Of a stretch of DNA of 64,000 bases, positions 15,209-24,092 are shown piece by piece (the stretch's first letter is position 1; every line of letters begins with the position of its first letter). The stretch is from Candidatus Poribacteria bacterium. Its GTDB lineage: Bacteria; Poribacteria; WGA-4E; WGA-3G. A program made the position numbers and the translations under genes. The notes below the pieces were generated by a model, which saw only the letters and a program-made list of their open reading frames with translations, did not search any database and had not been told where the DNA came from. The stretch is taken from the NCBI GenBank assembly GCA_028821605.1, contig JAPPFM010000032.1, positions 68,002 to 132,001 on the forward strand, read 5' to 3'.

Positions 15209-16990
15209 TTAGGCAATGAACGCTCCACTCTGTGCTGCAAGTGATACCCTTACGGAATCTTCTGATATTGTCACTTGATTTCCATTGAGGCGGTCTTCCA
15301 AGGTACGAGCGATCTCCGAATCGCGCCCCCCTCTCAACGAAATCGGGACATCAATCGTCTGAGAACATAGACTTGTATTCAAGGCAACCAGGACTTCACT
15401 ATCTGCTGAAGCCTGTAAATACGCATAAGTCCCCTTCTGAACGTTCAAATGAACGACTTCTCGCTTGCCTAAAGTCAGTCCTGGAAACTGTTTCCGTAAT
15501 GCTCCCAAGCGTTGGAAATAAGCCAGCAAGTTTCTGTCCGCTTCATCTCCCCACGGCATCGGCAACCGTGCTTCCTCAAAACGTCCGAGTGGGTTCCGTT
15601 GTGAAATGCCCACTTCAGTGCCGTTGTAGATTACAGGTGGTGCGGAAAGTGTGAACAGCACCAGTGCCGCCAATCGGACCTTTGCCTTATCTTCACCTGC
15701 CAAGTAGAAAATACGTGTCATGTCGTGGTTGTCCAAAAACGCGGGGAGAGAAAAGTTCTTCGGAAAGTATGCCTCATGTGCCGCTAAAAATGCTTCAAAT
15801 TCCAGTAGCGTCGAAGTTTCAAGGGCGAAGGTTCGTCGGAGGGCATCCGCAACCAGAAAGTCGAGACACCCGTCAAAATGCGGAATATAGGATGCGATCC
15901 CTTCTGAATGACTCACGACCTCTCCGAACAGAAAAGCGTCAGGATTCACTGCTTTGCACGCTTGACGGAAATCTGCCCAGAACGTATGTGGTGGACCCGG
16001 AGCATAATCGAGTCGATAGCCATCGATGCCGTTATGTAGCCAATGCTGGGCGCACCGTAGCAAATAGTCGCTCGCTGGTTTTTGCTTTAGGTTCAGTTGT
16101 GGCATCCCCTTCACGCCGAAGAAGCTTGTGTATTCGTCAGGCCATCGCTGCCATGTATACCACCCCCGATACTCGCTGTCCTTTTCATTTTGTGCTGCTT
16201 GAAATGTTGGGTGTTGGTTGGACCAGTGATTGGCTACGAAATCAAGAATAACGCGCATGCCTCGCTCATGTGTTTTTTCAATCAATTCCTTCAGGTCGCT
16301 GTCTGTACCGAACCGTGGCTCAACGGTGTAGTAATCTGTTGCATCGTAACCGTGATGCGATGGACTTGCGAAGAGCGGCGAAAGCCAGATTGCGTTACAT
16401 CCAAGCGATTGAATATAGTCAAGTTTCTGAATTGCCCCGCGGAGCGTTCCTCCGAAAAAACCTGATAGGTTTGTCGGCTTTTTCCAGGGGACACCGTCAC
16501 CCGGATAGAATCGGTCCAAGAAGATGTGGTAGATAACCGCATCGCGTGCCCACATCGGTATGTCGTAGTCATCAACAGAAATAGCGAACTCGGTTGCTTC
16601 AGATAGCACCCGCGCTTGATTATCCGCAAAGATCCATCTATTTGAGCCTGTAACACGTCCACCGATTCTGTAGCGCACCACTATGCCGTTTGGTTGTGGT
16701 GGCATCTGTCCAGACCAGTGGCGTACATATCGCCATTCAAGCGTGCTCCATACCGATTCTCCCGGGACGAGTTCAAACGTGGTTTCTTTGCCATCTACAT
16801 TCATCCAACAGCGAATTGAGTCGTAAGCGATACCGCCGGACGTTGTCACGTGAAGCGGGATCGGTTGATTCGGTGTCGGACGCGCCAGCGATCCAGACTG
16901 CGTCCTTAATCGGTGAAGGTGCTTGATGCCTGCTAAGTTGCTTCGATGTTCAACAATACGGTTTTCAAAATTTCTTTGCGGACCAAACAT
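15209..16990 (-). CDS. glycoside hydrolase family 13 enzyme (cyclomaltodextrinase/neopullulanase-like)
   Basis: Cleaves or rearranges alpha-glucans or maltodextrins. An N-terminal beta-sandwich (about 40-140) precedes the (beta/alpha)8 barrel starting DAVIYHIFLDRF. All four GH13 signatures are present: DFVANH (250-255), GYRLDYAPG with nucleophile D328, FGEV with acid/base E357, and FLDNHD with D423. The extra N-terminal domain and lack of signal peptide match intracellular cyclomaltodextrinase/neopullulanase-type enzymes. An AAGAGGA site precedes the ATG; its leader runs through the terminator of the gene upstream. Confidence 0.9.
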   Translation of the reverse strand: MFGPQRNFENRIVEHRSNLAGIKHLHRLRTQSGSLARPTPNQPIPLHVTTSGGIAYDSIRCWMNVDGKETTFELVPGESVWSTLEWRYVRHWSGQMPPQPNGIVVRYRIGGRVTGSNRWIFADNQARVLSEATEFAISVDDYDIPMWARDAVIYHIFLDRFYPGDGVPWKKPTNLSGFFGGTLRGAIQKLDYIQSLGCNAIWLSPLFASPSHHGYDATDYYTVEPRFGTDSDLKELIEKTHERGMRVILDFVANHWSNQHPTFQAAQNEKDSEYRGWYTWQRWPDEYTSFFGVKGMPQLNLKQKPASDYLLRCAQHWLHNGIDGYRLDYAPGPPHTFWADFRQACKAVNPDAFLFGEVVSHSEGIASYIPHFDGCLDFLVADALRRTFALETSTLLEFEAFLAAHEAYFPKNFSLPAFLDNHDMTRIFYLAGEDKAKVRLAALVLFTLSAPPVIYNGTEVGISQRNPLGRFEEARLPMPWGDEADRNLLAYFQRLGALRKQFPGLTLGKREVVHLNVQKGTYAYLQASADSEVLVALNTSLCSQTIDVPISLRGGRDSEIARTLEDRLNGNQVTISEDSVRVSLAAQSGAFIA

Positions 16991-17003
16991 AATTTCCTCT
17001 TGG

Positions 17004-17042
17004 AAAAAATAAAAAAGCCGTGCAGCAGGTACACGGCTTTTC
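17004..17042 (-). terminator. rho-independent terminator of the IPT/LysM lipoprotein gene
   Basis: Minus strand: stem AAAAGCCGTG / CACGGCTTTT (17041-17032 and 17022-17013), loop TACCTGCTG, then TTTTATTTTTT. It separates the lipoprotein from the GH13 gene. Confidence 0.85.
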
Positions 17043-17062
17043 GATTTCGGTAGTGAGTTTGC

Positions 17063-18025
17063 TTACTTGTCACCCCAAGCGCGCCCACGTGGAATTAGTA
17101 GCAGTTGTCCTACGCTCAATTTCGTCCGATCGAAGATGTAGTCGTCTTGATTCGCGGCGACCAGTCGTGTCCACATTTCTTCGTTATCGAAAATCTCAGG
17201 ACGTGCGGCGATACGTTTGAGTGCAGCCTCGCCATTTGATTCCTGAATGTCCGCTTCTTGGACGTGGTATTTGTAAAGCACTTCGGGACTCGTTATACTG
17301 AAACTGAAGCTGTGTGAACTTTCGAGGACGTTGCCAGCCATATCGGCGGCACCGGAGACGGTGACAGTGTACATGCGTCCTGCGCGCATTGGCATGTCGG
17401 ATGTGAACATCACGGAATCACCGCTCCCACTTACTGTACCTGACAACGTTGCGTTCATCGGTTCACTCATCGAATCTTCTGTTTTTGAAACTGCGACATC
17501 CACAGTGACGCTGTTACTCTCAATCGGTTCACTGAACGAGACCGTCAGGCTGTTCATTACATTTAGTGAATCCTCATATTCAGAGATGACGGTGCCATCA
17601 GCTGGTTCGTTCATCGTGACAGTTGGTGGTGTTGCGTCGGTGTAGGTAAATTGCTGTGAAAGTGTGACGGGAACCTCGGGTTTCCCTTTATTCGTAACGA
17701 CAACAGACACAGATTGCCCCGCCATGCCACCGGGAGTCACTGCCGTGATTTGCGTTTCACTCGGAACAGTTACGCTTTGGGCGTTTTTCCCACCGAACGT
17801 CACGGTTACGCCGTTTTTCATGTCAAATTTTTCACCGGTAATCTGGACAGTTGTCCCACCGGTCTCCGGTCCCTGCGTGGGGCTCATCCCGCTCGGTATC
17901 GGTTCTGGGTTACAGCCGCCGCAGCCCATCATCCACGTACAAATAATCGTGAGGACCGCAAACACGGCTCTTTTGGCGTAGCTTGCTAGCCAAAACTTGC
18001 TGTTAAAAGGGCTGGGTTTTTTCAT
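17063..18025 (-). CDS. lipoprotein with IPT/TIG, Ig-like (Big_5) and LysM-like domains
   Basis: A signal peptide with lipobox WMMGC (C35), then an IPT/TIG domain (about 40-130: GMSPTQGPETGGTTVQITGEKF), a bacterial Ig-like domain of Big_5 type (about 135-250: PPTVTMNEPADGT...VSFSEPI...AGRMYTVTVSGAADMAGN) and a C-terminal LysM-like region (about 258-315: YKYHVQEAD, LKRIAARPE, WTRLVAAN, LSVGQLLLIPRG). The LysM part would hold it on peptidoglycan or chitin-like glycans, the Ig parts extend outward. Its leader is about 240 bases and contains a recurring element. Role: probably structural or adhesive at the cell envelope. Confidence 0.8.
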   Translation of the reverse strand: MKKPSPFNSKFWLASYAKRAVFAVLTIICTWMMGCGGCNPEPIPSGMSPTQGPETGGTTVQITGEKFDMKNGVTVTFGGKNAQSVTVPSETQITAVTPGGMAGQSVSVVVTNKGKPEVPVTLSQQFTYTDATPPTVTMNEPADGTVISEYEDSLNVMNSLTVSFSEPIESNSVTVDVAVSKTEDSMSEPMNATLSGTVSGSGDSVMFTSDMPMRAGRMYTVTVSGAADMAGNVLESSHSFSFSITSPEVLYKYHVQEADIQESNGEAALKRIAARPEIFDNEEMWTRLVAANQDDYIFDRTKLSVGQLLLIPRGRAWGDK

Positions 18026-18273
18026 TAATTTGGTCTCCTTATCGGCAGAAGCAATCTCATTCCATATCGCGCCAAGTCTTACGATTGAAAGTGGTTTTTT
18101 AATTTTCCTTGCGGTTCGGTCAAGAGGGTTTAGGTTTTAGCGTTCCCTGACGTATATCCGCCTTCCATTACATTACAGGCTAAGGTTTTCTGTAGAACAG
18201 AAGATCGGAGTGCTGTGTCTATAGAAAACGGATTTCGCGGTTAGAGGGAAACCTCTAAATTACACCTTAATCT
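18026..18273 (-). promoter_or_regulatory. long structured 5' leader of the IPT/LysM lipoprotein
   Basis: About 240 bases lie between the predicted start point (near 18267) and ATG 18025. It holds a 7-bp perfect hairpin TTAGAGG/CCTCTAA with a 4-base loop (18241-18258), a copy of the recurring leader element (18096-18170) and AAGGAG just before the ATG. No ORF is convincing in it. A riboregulator is possible but no known riboswitch consensus was recognised. Confidence 0.45.
18096..18170 (-). repeat. recurring leader element, copy 1
   Basis: Minus strand core TTGACCGAACCGCAAGGAAA followed by ATTAAAAA, preceded by a GGCGGATATACG block about 45 bases upstream. Homologous copies are at 27975-28000, 28060-28135 and 38415-38492. 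This copy lies about 70 bases before the start codon. Confidence 0.7.
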
Positions 18274-18303
18274 ATTATACACATAAATTGATACAGTTGT
18301 CAA
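18274..18303 (-). promoter_or_regulatory. promoter of the IPT/LysM lipoprotein
   Basis: Minus strand TTGACA (18303-18298), 18-bp spacer, TATAAT (18279-18274): both hexamers are perfect. Confidence 0.7.
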
Positions 18304-18326
18304 CACTTTTTTCTCCTACAAGTGTC

Positions 18327-19175
18327 CTAACCGCGCCAGGTTGTCCGCTTTAGTGGGTCGCTAACAGCAACTGCTAACTCTGGACCGAAACCTTCTACTG
18401 ATAGTTTTACCGTATCCCCATCTCCAACTGCGGTGAGTGCTTCATGGTGTGTGCCTGTAGACACAACATCGCCCGGTTCCAGCGTTACAACGTTGGTTAC
18501 CTCTGCGAGCAATTCCGGGATGAAGCGTGCCATGGAATTCGTAGAGAAATCGTGTTGCAAACCGTCGTTAATCCAGAGTTGCACGCCGAGAGCGTTCGCG
18601 TCCTCTACTTCGTCAGCGGTGACGAGTGCCGGTCCCATCGGTGCAAAGGTGTGCCAGCTTTTCCCTAAGAAAAAACCACCCGGTAACCCTCGTGCCGACA
18701 CGTCAATAAATTGTGTATAGCCAAATACGCAGTCCAAGGCATTATCTTCGGATAGATGCTTCGCCGTTTTACCGATCACAATGGCTAATTCTGGTTCAAA
18801 GTGAAATACGGTTACATCTGCTTCTGGAAGTTCTACTGTCCCCTTCGTGGCAATTATACCGGTGGGCGACTTCAAAAAGGCGTTGAAATCCCCGCGGGAG
18901 GGACTATCGGGTTCAATGTAATTGCCAGCAAGACAGACGAGTTGTCCGGGACGCGGGACCGGTGCTTTGAGACTGACACTATCTAAAGCGATTACGGCTC
19001 CATTTTCAGCCGCATCTGCTATTGTTGAACCGAGATTGTCAAAGTCTTCAATCACCATTCGTATCAGTTCTTGCGGCGTGTGGGATGAAAGCCCACTCAA
19101 CGCATCACCAATGTCAACGATCCCATCTTCTGTTATTACACCGAGTTGGTAGTCATTAAAGAAAGCAAGTTTCAT
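18327..19175 (-). CDS. fumarylacetoacetate hydrolase (FAH) family protein
   Basis: Hydrolyses a carbon-carbon bond in a beta-diketo acid using a divalent metal. The family metal ligands E127 and E129 (HFEPELAIVIG) and D158 (GYTQFIDVSARG) are present, with K172 and the GP and GDVVSTGTHH loops. The 282-residue length is that of the short FAH proteins, which include 2,4-diketo-3-deoxy-sugar-acid hydrolases and acylpyruvases. It follows the Gfo/Idh/MocA gene with no gap, so the two form an operon. With a rhamnonate-type dehydratase nearby, a sugar-acid substrate is attractive, but that is inference. Confidence 0.88.
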   Translation of the reverse strand: MKLAFFNDYQLGVITEDGIVDIGDALSGLSSHTPQELIRMVIEDFDNLGSTIADAAENGAVIALDSVSLKAPVPRPGQLVCLAGNYIEPDSPSRGDFNAFLKSPTGIIATKGTVELPEADVTVFHFEPELAIVIGKTAKHLSEDNALDCVFGYTQFIDVSARGLPGGFFLGKSWHTFAPMGPALVTADEVEDANALGVQLWINDGLQHDFSTNSMARFIPELLAEVTNVVTLEPGDVVSTGTHHEALTAVGDGDTVKLSVEGFGPELAVAVSDPLKRTTWRG

Positions 19176-20306
19176 TTAGTTCTCTACTCCTCTATTAAGA
19201 TTAAGGCGTTTGGCAAGCGGATGGCTCCGCTCCTTTAGCGGCAGTTGCACCTTTGTTCCACTAAAATGGGAAATGTAGGTTGCGCTCACGCACTCAAGGG
19301 ATGTCAGCGCGTTGCGCCCGCCGAGTTCCGGTTGATTTTCGTTAAGAATCGCATCTCGTATATTTTTCGCACTCCAGATAGTGTGGCGGGACTGCCACGC
19401 TTTTCCAGAGATCAGAAACGCTGATGCGTCAAGTTCTATCTGTTCCCATACGGGTGTATGTGCTGCGAAAGACACATCAAAGGGGCAGTACCACATTTCA
19501 TCTATACCGGTGTCTGGGTTCGGTTTTATCATCAATTGCCCCTCCGAACCGAGCAGGTGCGGTCCCATCATCCATCCGTGTCTGGGTTCACGACAGTAAA
19601 GTTCCATGATGCCGTAAGCACTGGTTCCGCCACCGATATGCACGAGCATCGTGTCTCCCGCAACGATGCCGTTGTCGCGTCGGTCAGTTTTGCACAACTC
19701 GCTGCTGTGCATAATATCTGTCTCCGTTACATCGTGTCCCTGATATGTGATATGTGCCTGAATCCAAGAGATACCGTCTAAGAAGAAATCCATCTCATCA
19801 AAGTAGTGTACACCCATCTCCATCAACTCGAATCCCGCTTCGCGTCCTTTGCCAACTTCGCGAATTGAACGGAATTCACCGATTTTGCCCGCATTGATGA
19901 GGGATTTCGCGTGCCGAAAGAGCGGTGTGAATCGGAATTGATGACTGACTGCCAAGTGCACATCCGCTTCACGACATGCCGCGAGCATTTGGTCTGCCGT
20001 TTCTAAATCAACGGATAGGGGCTTCTCACATAAAACGTGGATGCCCGCTTTTGCGGCTGCAATTGCTATCGGTGCATGTAAGGGGGCGTGCGTGCACACA
20101 CTCACAATGTCCAACGCTTCGCGTGCGAACATCTCTTCATAGTCGGCGTATCGGTTTGGGACATTGTATTCGTCGGCGCGAGCATTAAGCGCATCAGGGT
20201 TTATGTCGCACATTGCGACGAGATCGACTCTCTCTAAGTTGGCATGTGCGCCAGCGTGGCTCCGGCTAATCCCGCCACAACCGACAATTCCTGCCCGTAA
20301 GGTCAT
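19176..20306 (-). CDS. Gfo/Idh/MocA-family NAD(P)-dependent oxidoreductase
   Basis: Rossmann fold at the N-terminus (GIVGCGGISRSH, residues 6-17) and the family motif CEKPLSVD (E94-K95-P96), with the active-site histidine region GVHYFDEMDFFLDG in the C-terminal sheet domain. Such enzymes oxidise or reduce sugars, inositols and sugar derivatives. AGGAGA precedes the ATG. Directly followed by the FAH hydrolase (stop and next start abut), so oxidation and later hydrolysis of the same carbon source is a reasonable reading. The substrate cannot be named from sequence. Confidence 0.9.
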   Translation of the reverse strand: MTLRAGIVGCGGISRSHAGAHANLERVDLVAMCDINPDALNARADEYNVPNRYADYEEMFAREALDIVSVCTHAPLHAPIAIAAAKAGIHVLCEKPLSVDLETADQMLAACREADVHLAVSHQFRFTPLFRHAKSLINAGKIGEFRSIREVGKGREAGFELMEMGVHYFDEMDFFLDGISWIQAHITYQGHDVTETDIMHSSELCKTDRRDNGIVAGDTMLVHIGGGTSAYGIMELYCREPRHGWMMGPHLLGSEGQLMIKPNPDTGIDEMWYCPFDVSFAAHTPVWEQIELDASAFLISGKAWQSRHTIWSAKNIRDAILNENQPELGGRNALTSLECVSATYISHFSGTKVQLPLKERSHPLAKRLNLNRGVEN

Positions 20307-20368
20307 GAGTTTCTCCTGAATCCAGTCTGTGATGTATTATACGCTGATAAAAAAAGAGTGCAAGCAAT

Positions 20369-21388
20369 TTATCCTGTCCGGTTCCTGTTCATTTCCAGCA
20401 ATTCCTGCCATTGTGCTTCGTCCACAAGGACCCCCCTTTCAAGGCTTTCCTGCCGTGTCCGTAGCATACCTTCTCCCGGATACCTGACACTCTCATCTTC
20501 ATCTAATGGGGTTGCCGTGTGGAAATCGTCAATGATCGCTGCCACTGTTTCGTCCAATGCCGCTTGTCCCATCATTCCAGAGGCGTTAATCACAATATAC
20601 ACCTGAGAAACAGCGTATTCCGAGCCTTGCTTTCCGATTTCATGTGTCGCTTGCCCACCTGAGATAACGGATGCCATCGTATCGAGCACCAGTGCTAAAC
20701 CTGATCCCTTCCAGTAACCGATAGGGAGTGCCCTTGCAGAATCAAGAATTTCGCCAGGTTCAACCGTCAGTTCACCCTTAGTGTCATACCCGCCCGGTAA
20801 GGGGAGTTGTTTCCCTTGCAGCTTGAGCACTTCCAATTTTCCGTTTGAGTATTGACTCATCGCCATATCCAGCAGGATATGTCCACCTTCTCTTGGAATG
20901 CCAATCGCCATCGGATTGTTCCCGATCTTTTTTTCCGCAGAACCCCACGGCGGCATGAGTCGCGTCGTGTTGGTCCAACATATTCCGATGTATCCGGCTT
21001 CCGCGGCTTGTAGAGCGTAGGCACCGCCGCGCATCCAGTGGTTTGTATTTGACAACCCGACACATCCAATGCCGTGTATTTCGGCGAGTTCTGTTGCCCG
21101 TTGCATGCAGAAATGGGCGTTGACAAGTCCTACTCCCATCTTGCCATCCCATCGTTCTAATGCACCGAAACCTTCGGTTTTCTCTGGTTGTGCACGGAAA
21201 TCGATCTGTTTGCTCTCCAGTCCAGCAACGAATCCGGGAAAACGATTGAGTCCATGCGAGTATACGCCATCGCGCTGATTCTCGGCGAATAATCGTGCGC
21301 ATAACATCGCTCGTTCGTCGGCAAGCCCAACTGTCGTGAGCACACGATAAAATTCATCACATAAAGTTTGGAAAGGCACACGTTTCAT
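20369..21388 (-). CDS. dlgD: 2,3-diketo-L-gulonate reductase / 3-dehydro-L-gulonate 2-dehydrogenase (YiaK type)
   Basis: Malate/L-lactate dehydrogenase family, NAD-dependent. Residues GVYSHGLNRFP (H45), NTNHWMRGG (H117), AGYIGICWTN and MPPWG match the E. coli YiaK/DlgD protein almost word for word as recalled, and GYWKGSG near residue 245 is also shared. It would interconvert 2,3-diketo-L-gulonate and 3-keto-L-gulonate in ascorbate or uronate-derived sugar catabolism. The start at ATG 21388 has AAGGA at 8 bases; the upstream in-frame codons are not favoured. It is the gene upstream of the Gfo/Idh/MocA-FAH operon on the same strand, 62 bases away. Confidence 0.85.
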   Translation of the reverse strand: MKRVPFQTLCDEFYRVLTTVGLADERAMLCARLFAENQRDGVYSHGLNRFPGFVAGLESKQIDFRAQPEKTEGFGALERWDGKMGVGLVNAHFCMQRATELAEIHGIGCVGLSNTNHWMRGGAYALQAAEAGYIGICWTNTTRLMPPWGSAEKKIGNNPMAIGIPREGGHILLDMAMSQYSNGKLEVLKLQGKQLPLPGGYDTKGELTVEPGEILDSARALPIGYWKGSGLALVLDTMASVISGGQATHEIGKQGSEYAVSQVYIVINASGMMGQAALDETVAAIIDDFHTATPLDEDESVRYPGEGMLRTRQESLERGVLVDEAQWQELLEMNRNRTG

Positions 21389-21701
21389 ATAATTTGTCCT
21401 TATAAGTTTGTCAAATATCATTATGCCTGATGTCTGAGAAAAAAACAAGATATTTCGTGCACTTTTCAGAGGCTATGATTATCCTCAAGCGGCTTTGATT
21501 CCTCTTGCGCAAAAGCGTTTTGTGTTGTATGATACATATCCGAAGCCACAGTTTCTAAAGTGTCTCACGCCTCTCTCAGTACCTTATAACGGTTGATAGT
21601 TAACCAGCGCAACTCGTCCATTAACAAAATCTCCGAAAAAGTAAACAGTGAGATATATCGGACCAATATAAGTATTCGCCTTTTATCAAAAGGAGGAAGG
21701 A
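21389..21701. other. divergent intergenic region between dlgD-like and TonB genes
   Basis: No gene seen. It holds a probable plus-strand promoter (21505-21533) and a long, AT-rich leader of about 165 bases before the TonB receptor, ending with a strong AAAAGGAGGAAGGA site. Confidence 0.5.
21505..21533 (+). promoter_or_regulatory. probable promoter of the TonB receptor
   Basis: TTGCGC (21505-21510), 17-bp spacer, TATGAT (21528-21533). Confidence 0.45.
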
Positions 21702-24059
21702 ATGGCATTCTCAAGTGGTTTATTCAAAGTTTTCAGCTGTGTATTTGTTGGATGGCTTCTATTCGTGTTTGGGAGTGTTCCGGTCGGTTCTGAAGAAGAG
21801 CCGGTGAAGATGGAGATAATTGAAGTAATTGGCGTGACACCGATCCACGGTGTGGGGCTTTCCAAAAATAAGATTCCTGCCAATATCCAAACGGCAACGA
21901 ATTCTGAAATTGATGCCACCCAGAGTTTGAACCTCACCGAGTTCATTAATCTTAACCTCGGCAGCGTACATATTAACGAAGCACAGAACAATCCCTTCCA
22001 ACCCGATGTCCGTTTCCGCGGTTTCACGGCTTCCCCTTTGCTGGGATTGCCTCAGGGGTTGGCTACCTATCAGGACGGTATCCGTGTTAACGAGCCGTTC
22101 GGTGATACAGTGAACTGGGATGTCATTCCGCAATCTGCGATCGCCAGCATTAATTTAATGCCCGGCTCAAACCCGCTTTTCGGCTTGAACACGCTGGGGG
22201 GCGCACTCTCACTGAGAACCAAGACGGGCTTCACACACCCCGGTCACGAAGTAAAGGTCTACGGTGGTTCGTTCGTCCGTAGAGCCATTGAGTTTTCCAG
22301 CGGCGGTCATAATCAAAGATTGAGCTACTTCCTCAGCGGCAATCTTTTTAGGGAAGACGGCTGGCGCGATTTCTCTCCTTCCGATGTCAGGCAGTTGTTT
22401 GGCAACATCGGTTGGGAGGAAGATGCTACCACACTGAACTTAAGCCTGACCTTGGCAGATAATGAACTTTTAGGCAATGGTGCGCTACCGATTCAACTCC
22501 TTGAGACAGAGCGTAGTGCCGTGTTTACACACCCAGACATGACAGAGAACAACATGCTCCTTGCGAATCTGCGGAGCAGTCATGCATGGTCGGACAGTGT
22601 GAGGTTGGGGAGTACACTCTACTTTCGGCGCAACAACATTGGGACATTCAATGGGGACGATACGGACTTTGAGCCGTGTGAAGACTCTGAAAACGCAGGC
22701 TTTTTGTGTGTTGAGGAGGAATCGGAAGAGGCGCGTGTGCGGGACCAGTTTGGAAATGATGTCCGTCTCATTGAGAATGGTTACGATAGTGATGAAGAAA
22801 ATGAAATTGATGATGACGATGAGGATGGGTTCAACGCCACGAACAATACCAGCCAAACGCGCCAAAGTGGCTACGGCGCGACCTTACAAGCAACCTTCAC
22901 AAATCCTATAGTTAGTCGTGAAAATCAGTTTATTACCGGTGTGAGTTTCGACCGTGGCGGTGCGCTGTTCAACTCCGAAACGGAACTGGCGAGTCTAACA
23001 TCGGATAGGGGAACCGTCGGTAGCGGCATTTTTGAAAGCGAATCTTTTGTAGACGTTAAGGCTGCAGTTCAAAATATCGGTATCTATGCGACAAATACTT
23101 TTTCTATCACATCCCGGTTGGGGCTTACGCTGTCTGGACGCTATAACAGAACTGAAATTGAATTGCGTGACCGGATCGGTGTTGAACTCAATGGGAATCA
23201 TACCTTTAACCGTTTCAACCCTGCAATAGGTTTGACTTATCAGGTACTTGACGCTCTTTCATTCTATGGTGGCTATAGCGAATCCTCGCGTGTACCTACA
23301 CCCGTGGAACTTACTTGTGCCGATCCCGATGCGCCGTGCAAATTGCCCAATGCATTCGTTGCTGATCCGCCGTTAGATCAGGTGATAACGAAAACTTGGG
23401 AGGTCGGGTTGCGTGGTAAGTTGGGTGAAATCAATTGGAATGCTGATCTTTTTCAAGGAACGAGTTTTGACGACCTTATTTTCATTAGCAGCGGCGCGCT
23501 CACCAACGAAGGATACTTTCAAAACGTCGCTCAAACGCTCCGCCAAGGGGTTGAACTCAGTATCGGAGGGAGTTTCTTTGATCGACTACACGGGCTACTC
23601 AATTATACCTTCATTTCAGCAACTTTCGAGACCGATCTGACAGTCAGCAGTCCCAACCATCCCGAGGCGACAGGCGGAGAGATCAACGTGGAGAAAGGTG
23701 ACCGCATTCCTGGTGTTCCGCAACATAACCTCAAGGCGGGTATCACGTTTGTTGCAACCGATGCTCTATCCTTGGGGGCAAATATCTTCATCAATTCCAG
23801 TCAGGTCTTCCGTGGCGACGAGGGCAATTTAATCGACCGGATCCCGGGCTACAGCGTCGTCAATCTACGCGGCAGGTATATATTGTGGAATAATCTCTCC
23901 ATCTTTGCTAAGGTGAACAACCTTTTCGATGAGAGGTATGAAACCTTTGGACTATTCGGAGAGGCGGACGAAGTATTAGGAGACGATTTCGAGGATTCGC
24001 GTTTTCTTTCTCCCGGTGCCCCGCGTGCCGCTTGGATTGGGATTGAAGCAACTTTTTGA
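21702..24059 (+). CDS. TonB-dependent outer-membrane receptor
   Basis: 785 residues: signal peptide (FKVFSCVFVGWLLFVFGSVPVGS), plug domain (about 50-185: PANIQTATNSEID, VRFRGFTASP, TYQDGIRVNEPFGD, NPLFGLNTLGGALSLRTK) and a 22-strand-type barrel ending in aromatic F (AWIGIEATF). It takes up an iron chelate, cobalamin or glycan fragment at the expense of TonB energy; no SusD partner is adjacent, so a glycan role is unsupported. One predicted outer loop (about 320-385) is strikingly acidic, with a run of Asp/Glu and two cysteines. The AAAAGGAGGAAGG ribosome site is the strongest in the window. Confidence 0.92.
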   Translation: MAFSSGLFKVFSCVFVGWLLFVFGSVPVGSEEEPVKMEIIEVIGVTPIHGVGLSKNKIPANIQTATNSEIDATQSLNLTEFINLNLGSVHINEAQNNPFQPDVRFRGFTASPLLGLPQGLATYQDGIRVNEPFGDTVNWDVIPQSAIASINLMPGSNPLFGLNTLGGALSLRTKTGFTHPGHEVKVYGGSFVRRAIEFSSGGHNQRLSYFLSGNLFREDGWRDFSPSDVRQLFGNIGWEEDATTLNLSLTLADNELLGNGALPIQLLETERSAVFTHPDMTENNMLLANLRSSHAWSDSVRLGSTLYFRRNNIGTFNGDDTDFEPCEDSENAGFLCVEEESEEARVRDQFGNDVRLIENGYDSDEENEIDDDDEDGFNATNNTSQTRQSGYGATLQATFTNPIVSRENQFITGVSFDRGGALFNSETELASLTSDRGTVGSGIFESESFVDVKAAVQNIGIYATNTFSITSRLGLTLSGRYNRTEIELRDRIGVELNGNHTFNRFNPAIGLTYQVLDALSFYGGYSESSRVPTPVELTCADPDAPCKLPNAFVADPPLDQVITKTWEVGLRGKLGEINWNADLFQGTSFDDLIFISSGALTNEGYFQNVAQTLRQGVELSIGGSFFDRLHGLLNYTFISATFETDLTVSSPNHPEATGGEINVEKGDRIPGVPQHNLKAGITFVATDALSLGANIFINSSQVFRGDEGNLIDRIPGYSVVNLRGRYILWNNLSIFAKVNNLFDERYETFGLFGEADEVLGDDFEDSRFLSPGAPRAAWIGIEATF

Positions 24060-24092
24060 ATCTCGTCAAACTTAAGAAGTTCTGCTCGGTTG

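Noticed and set aside
15664-16251. 195-codon plus-strand ORF
   Set aside because: Antisense to the GH13 gene, whose catalytic motifs are intact; no ribosome site or family likeness.
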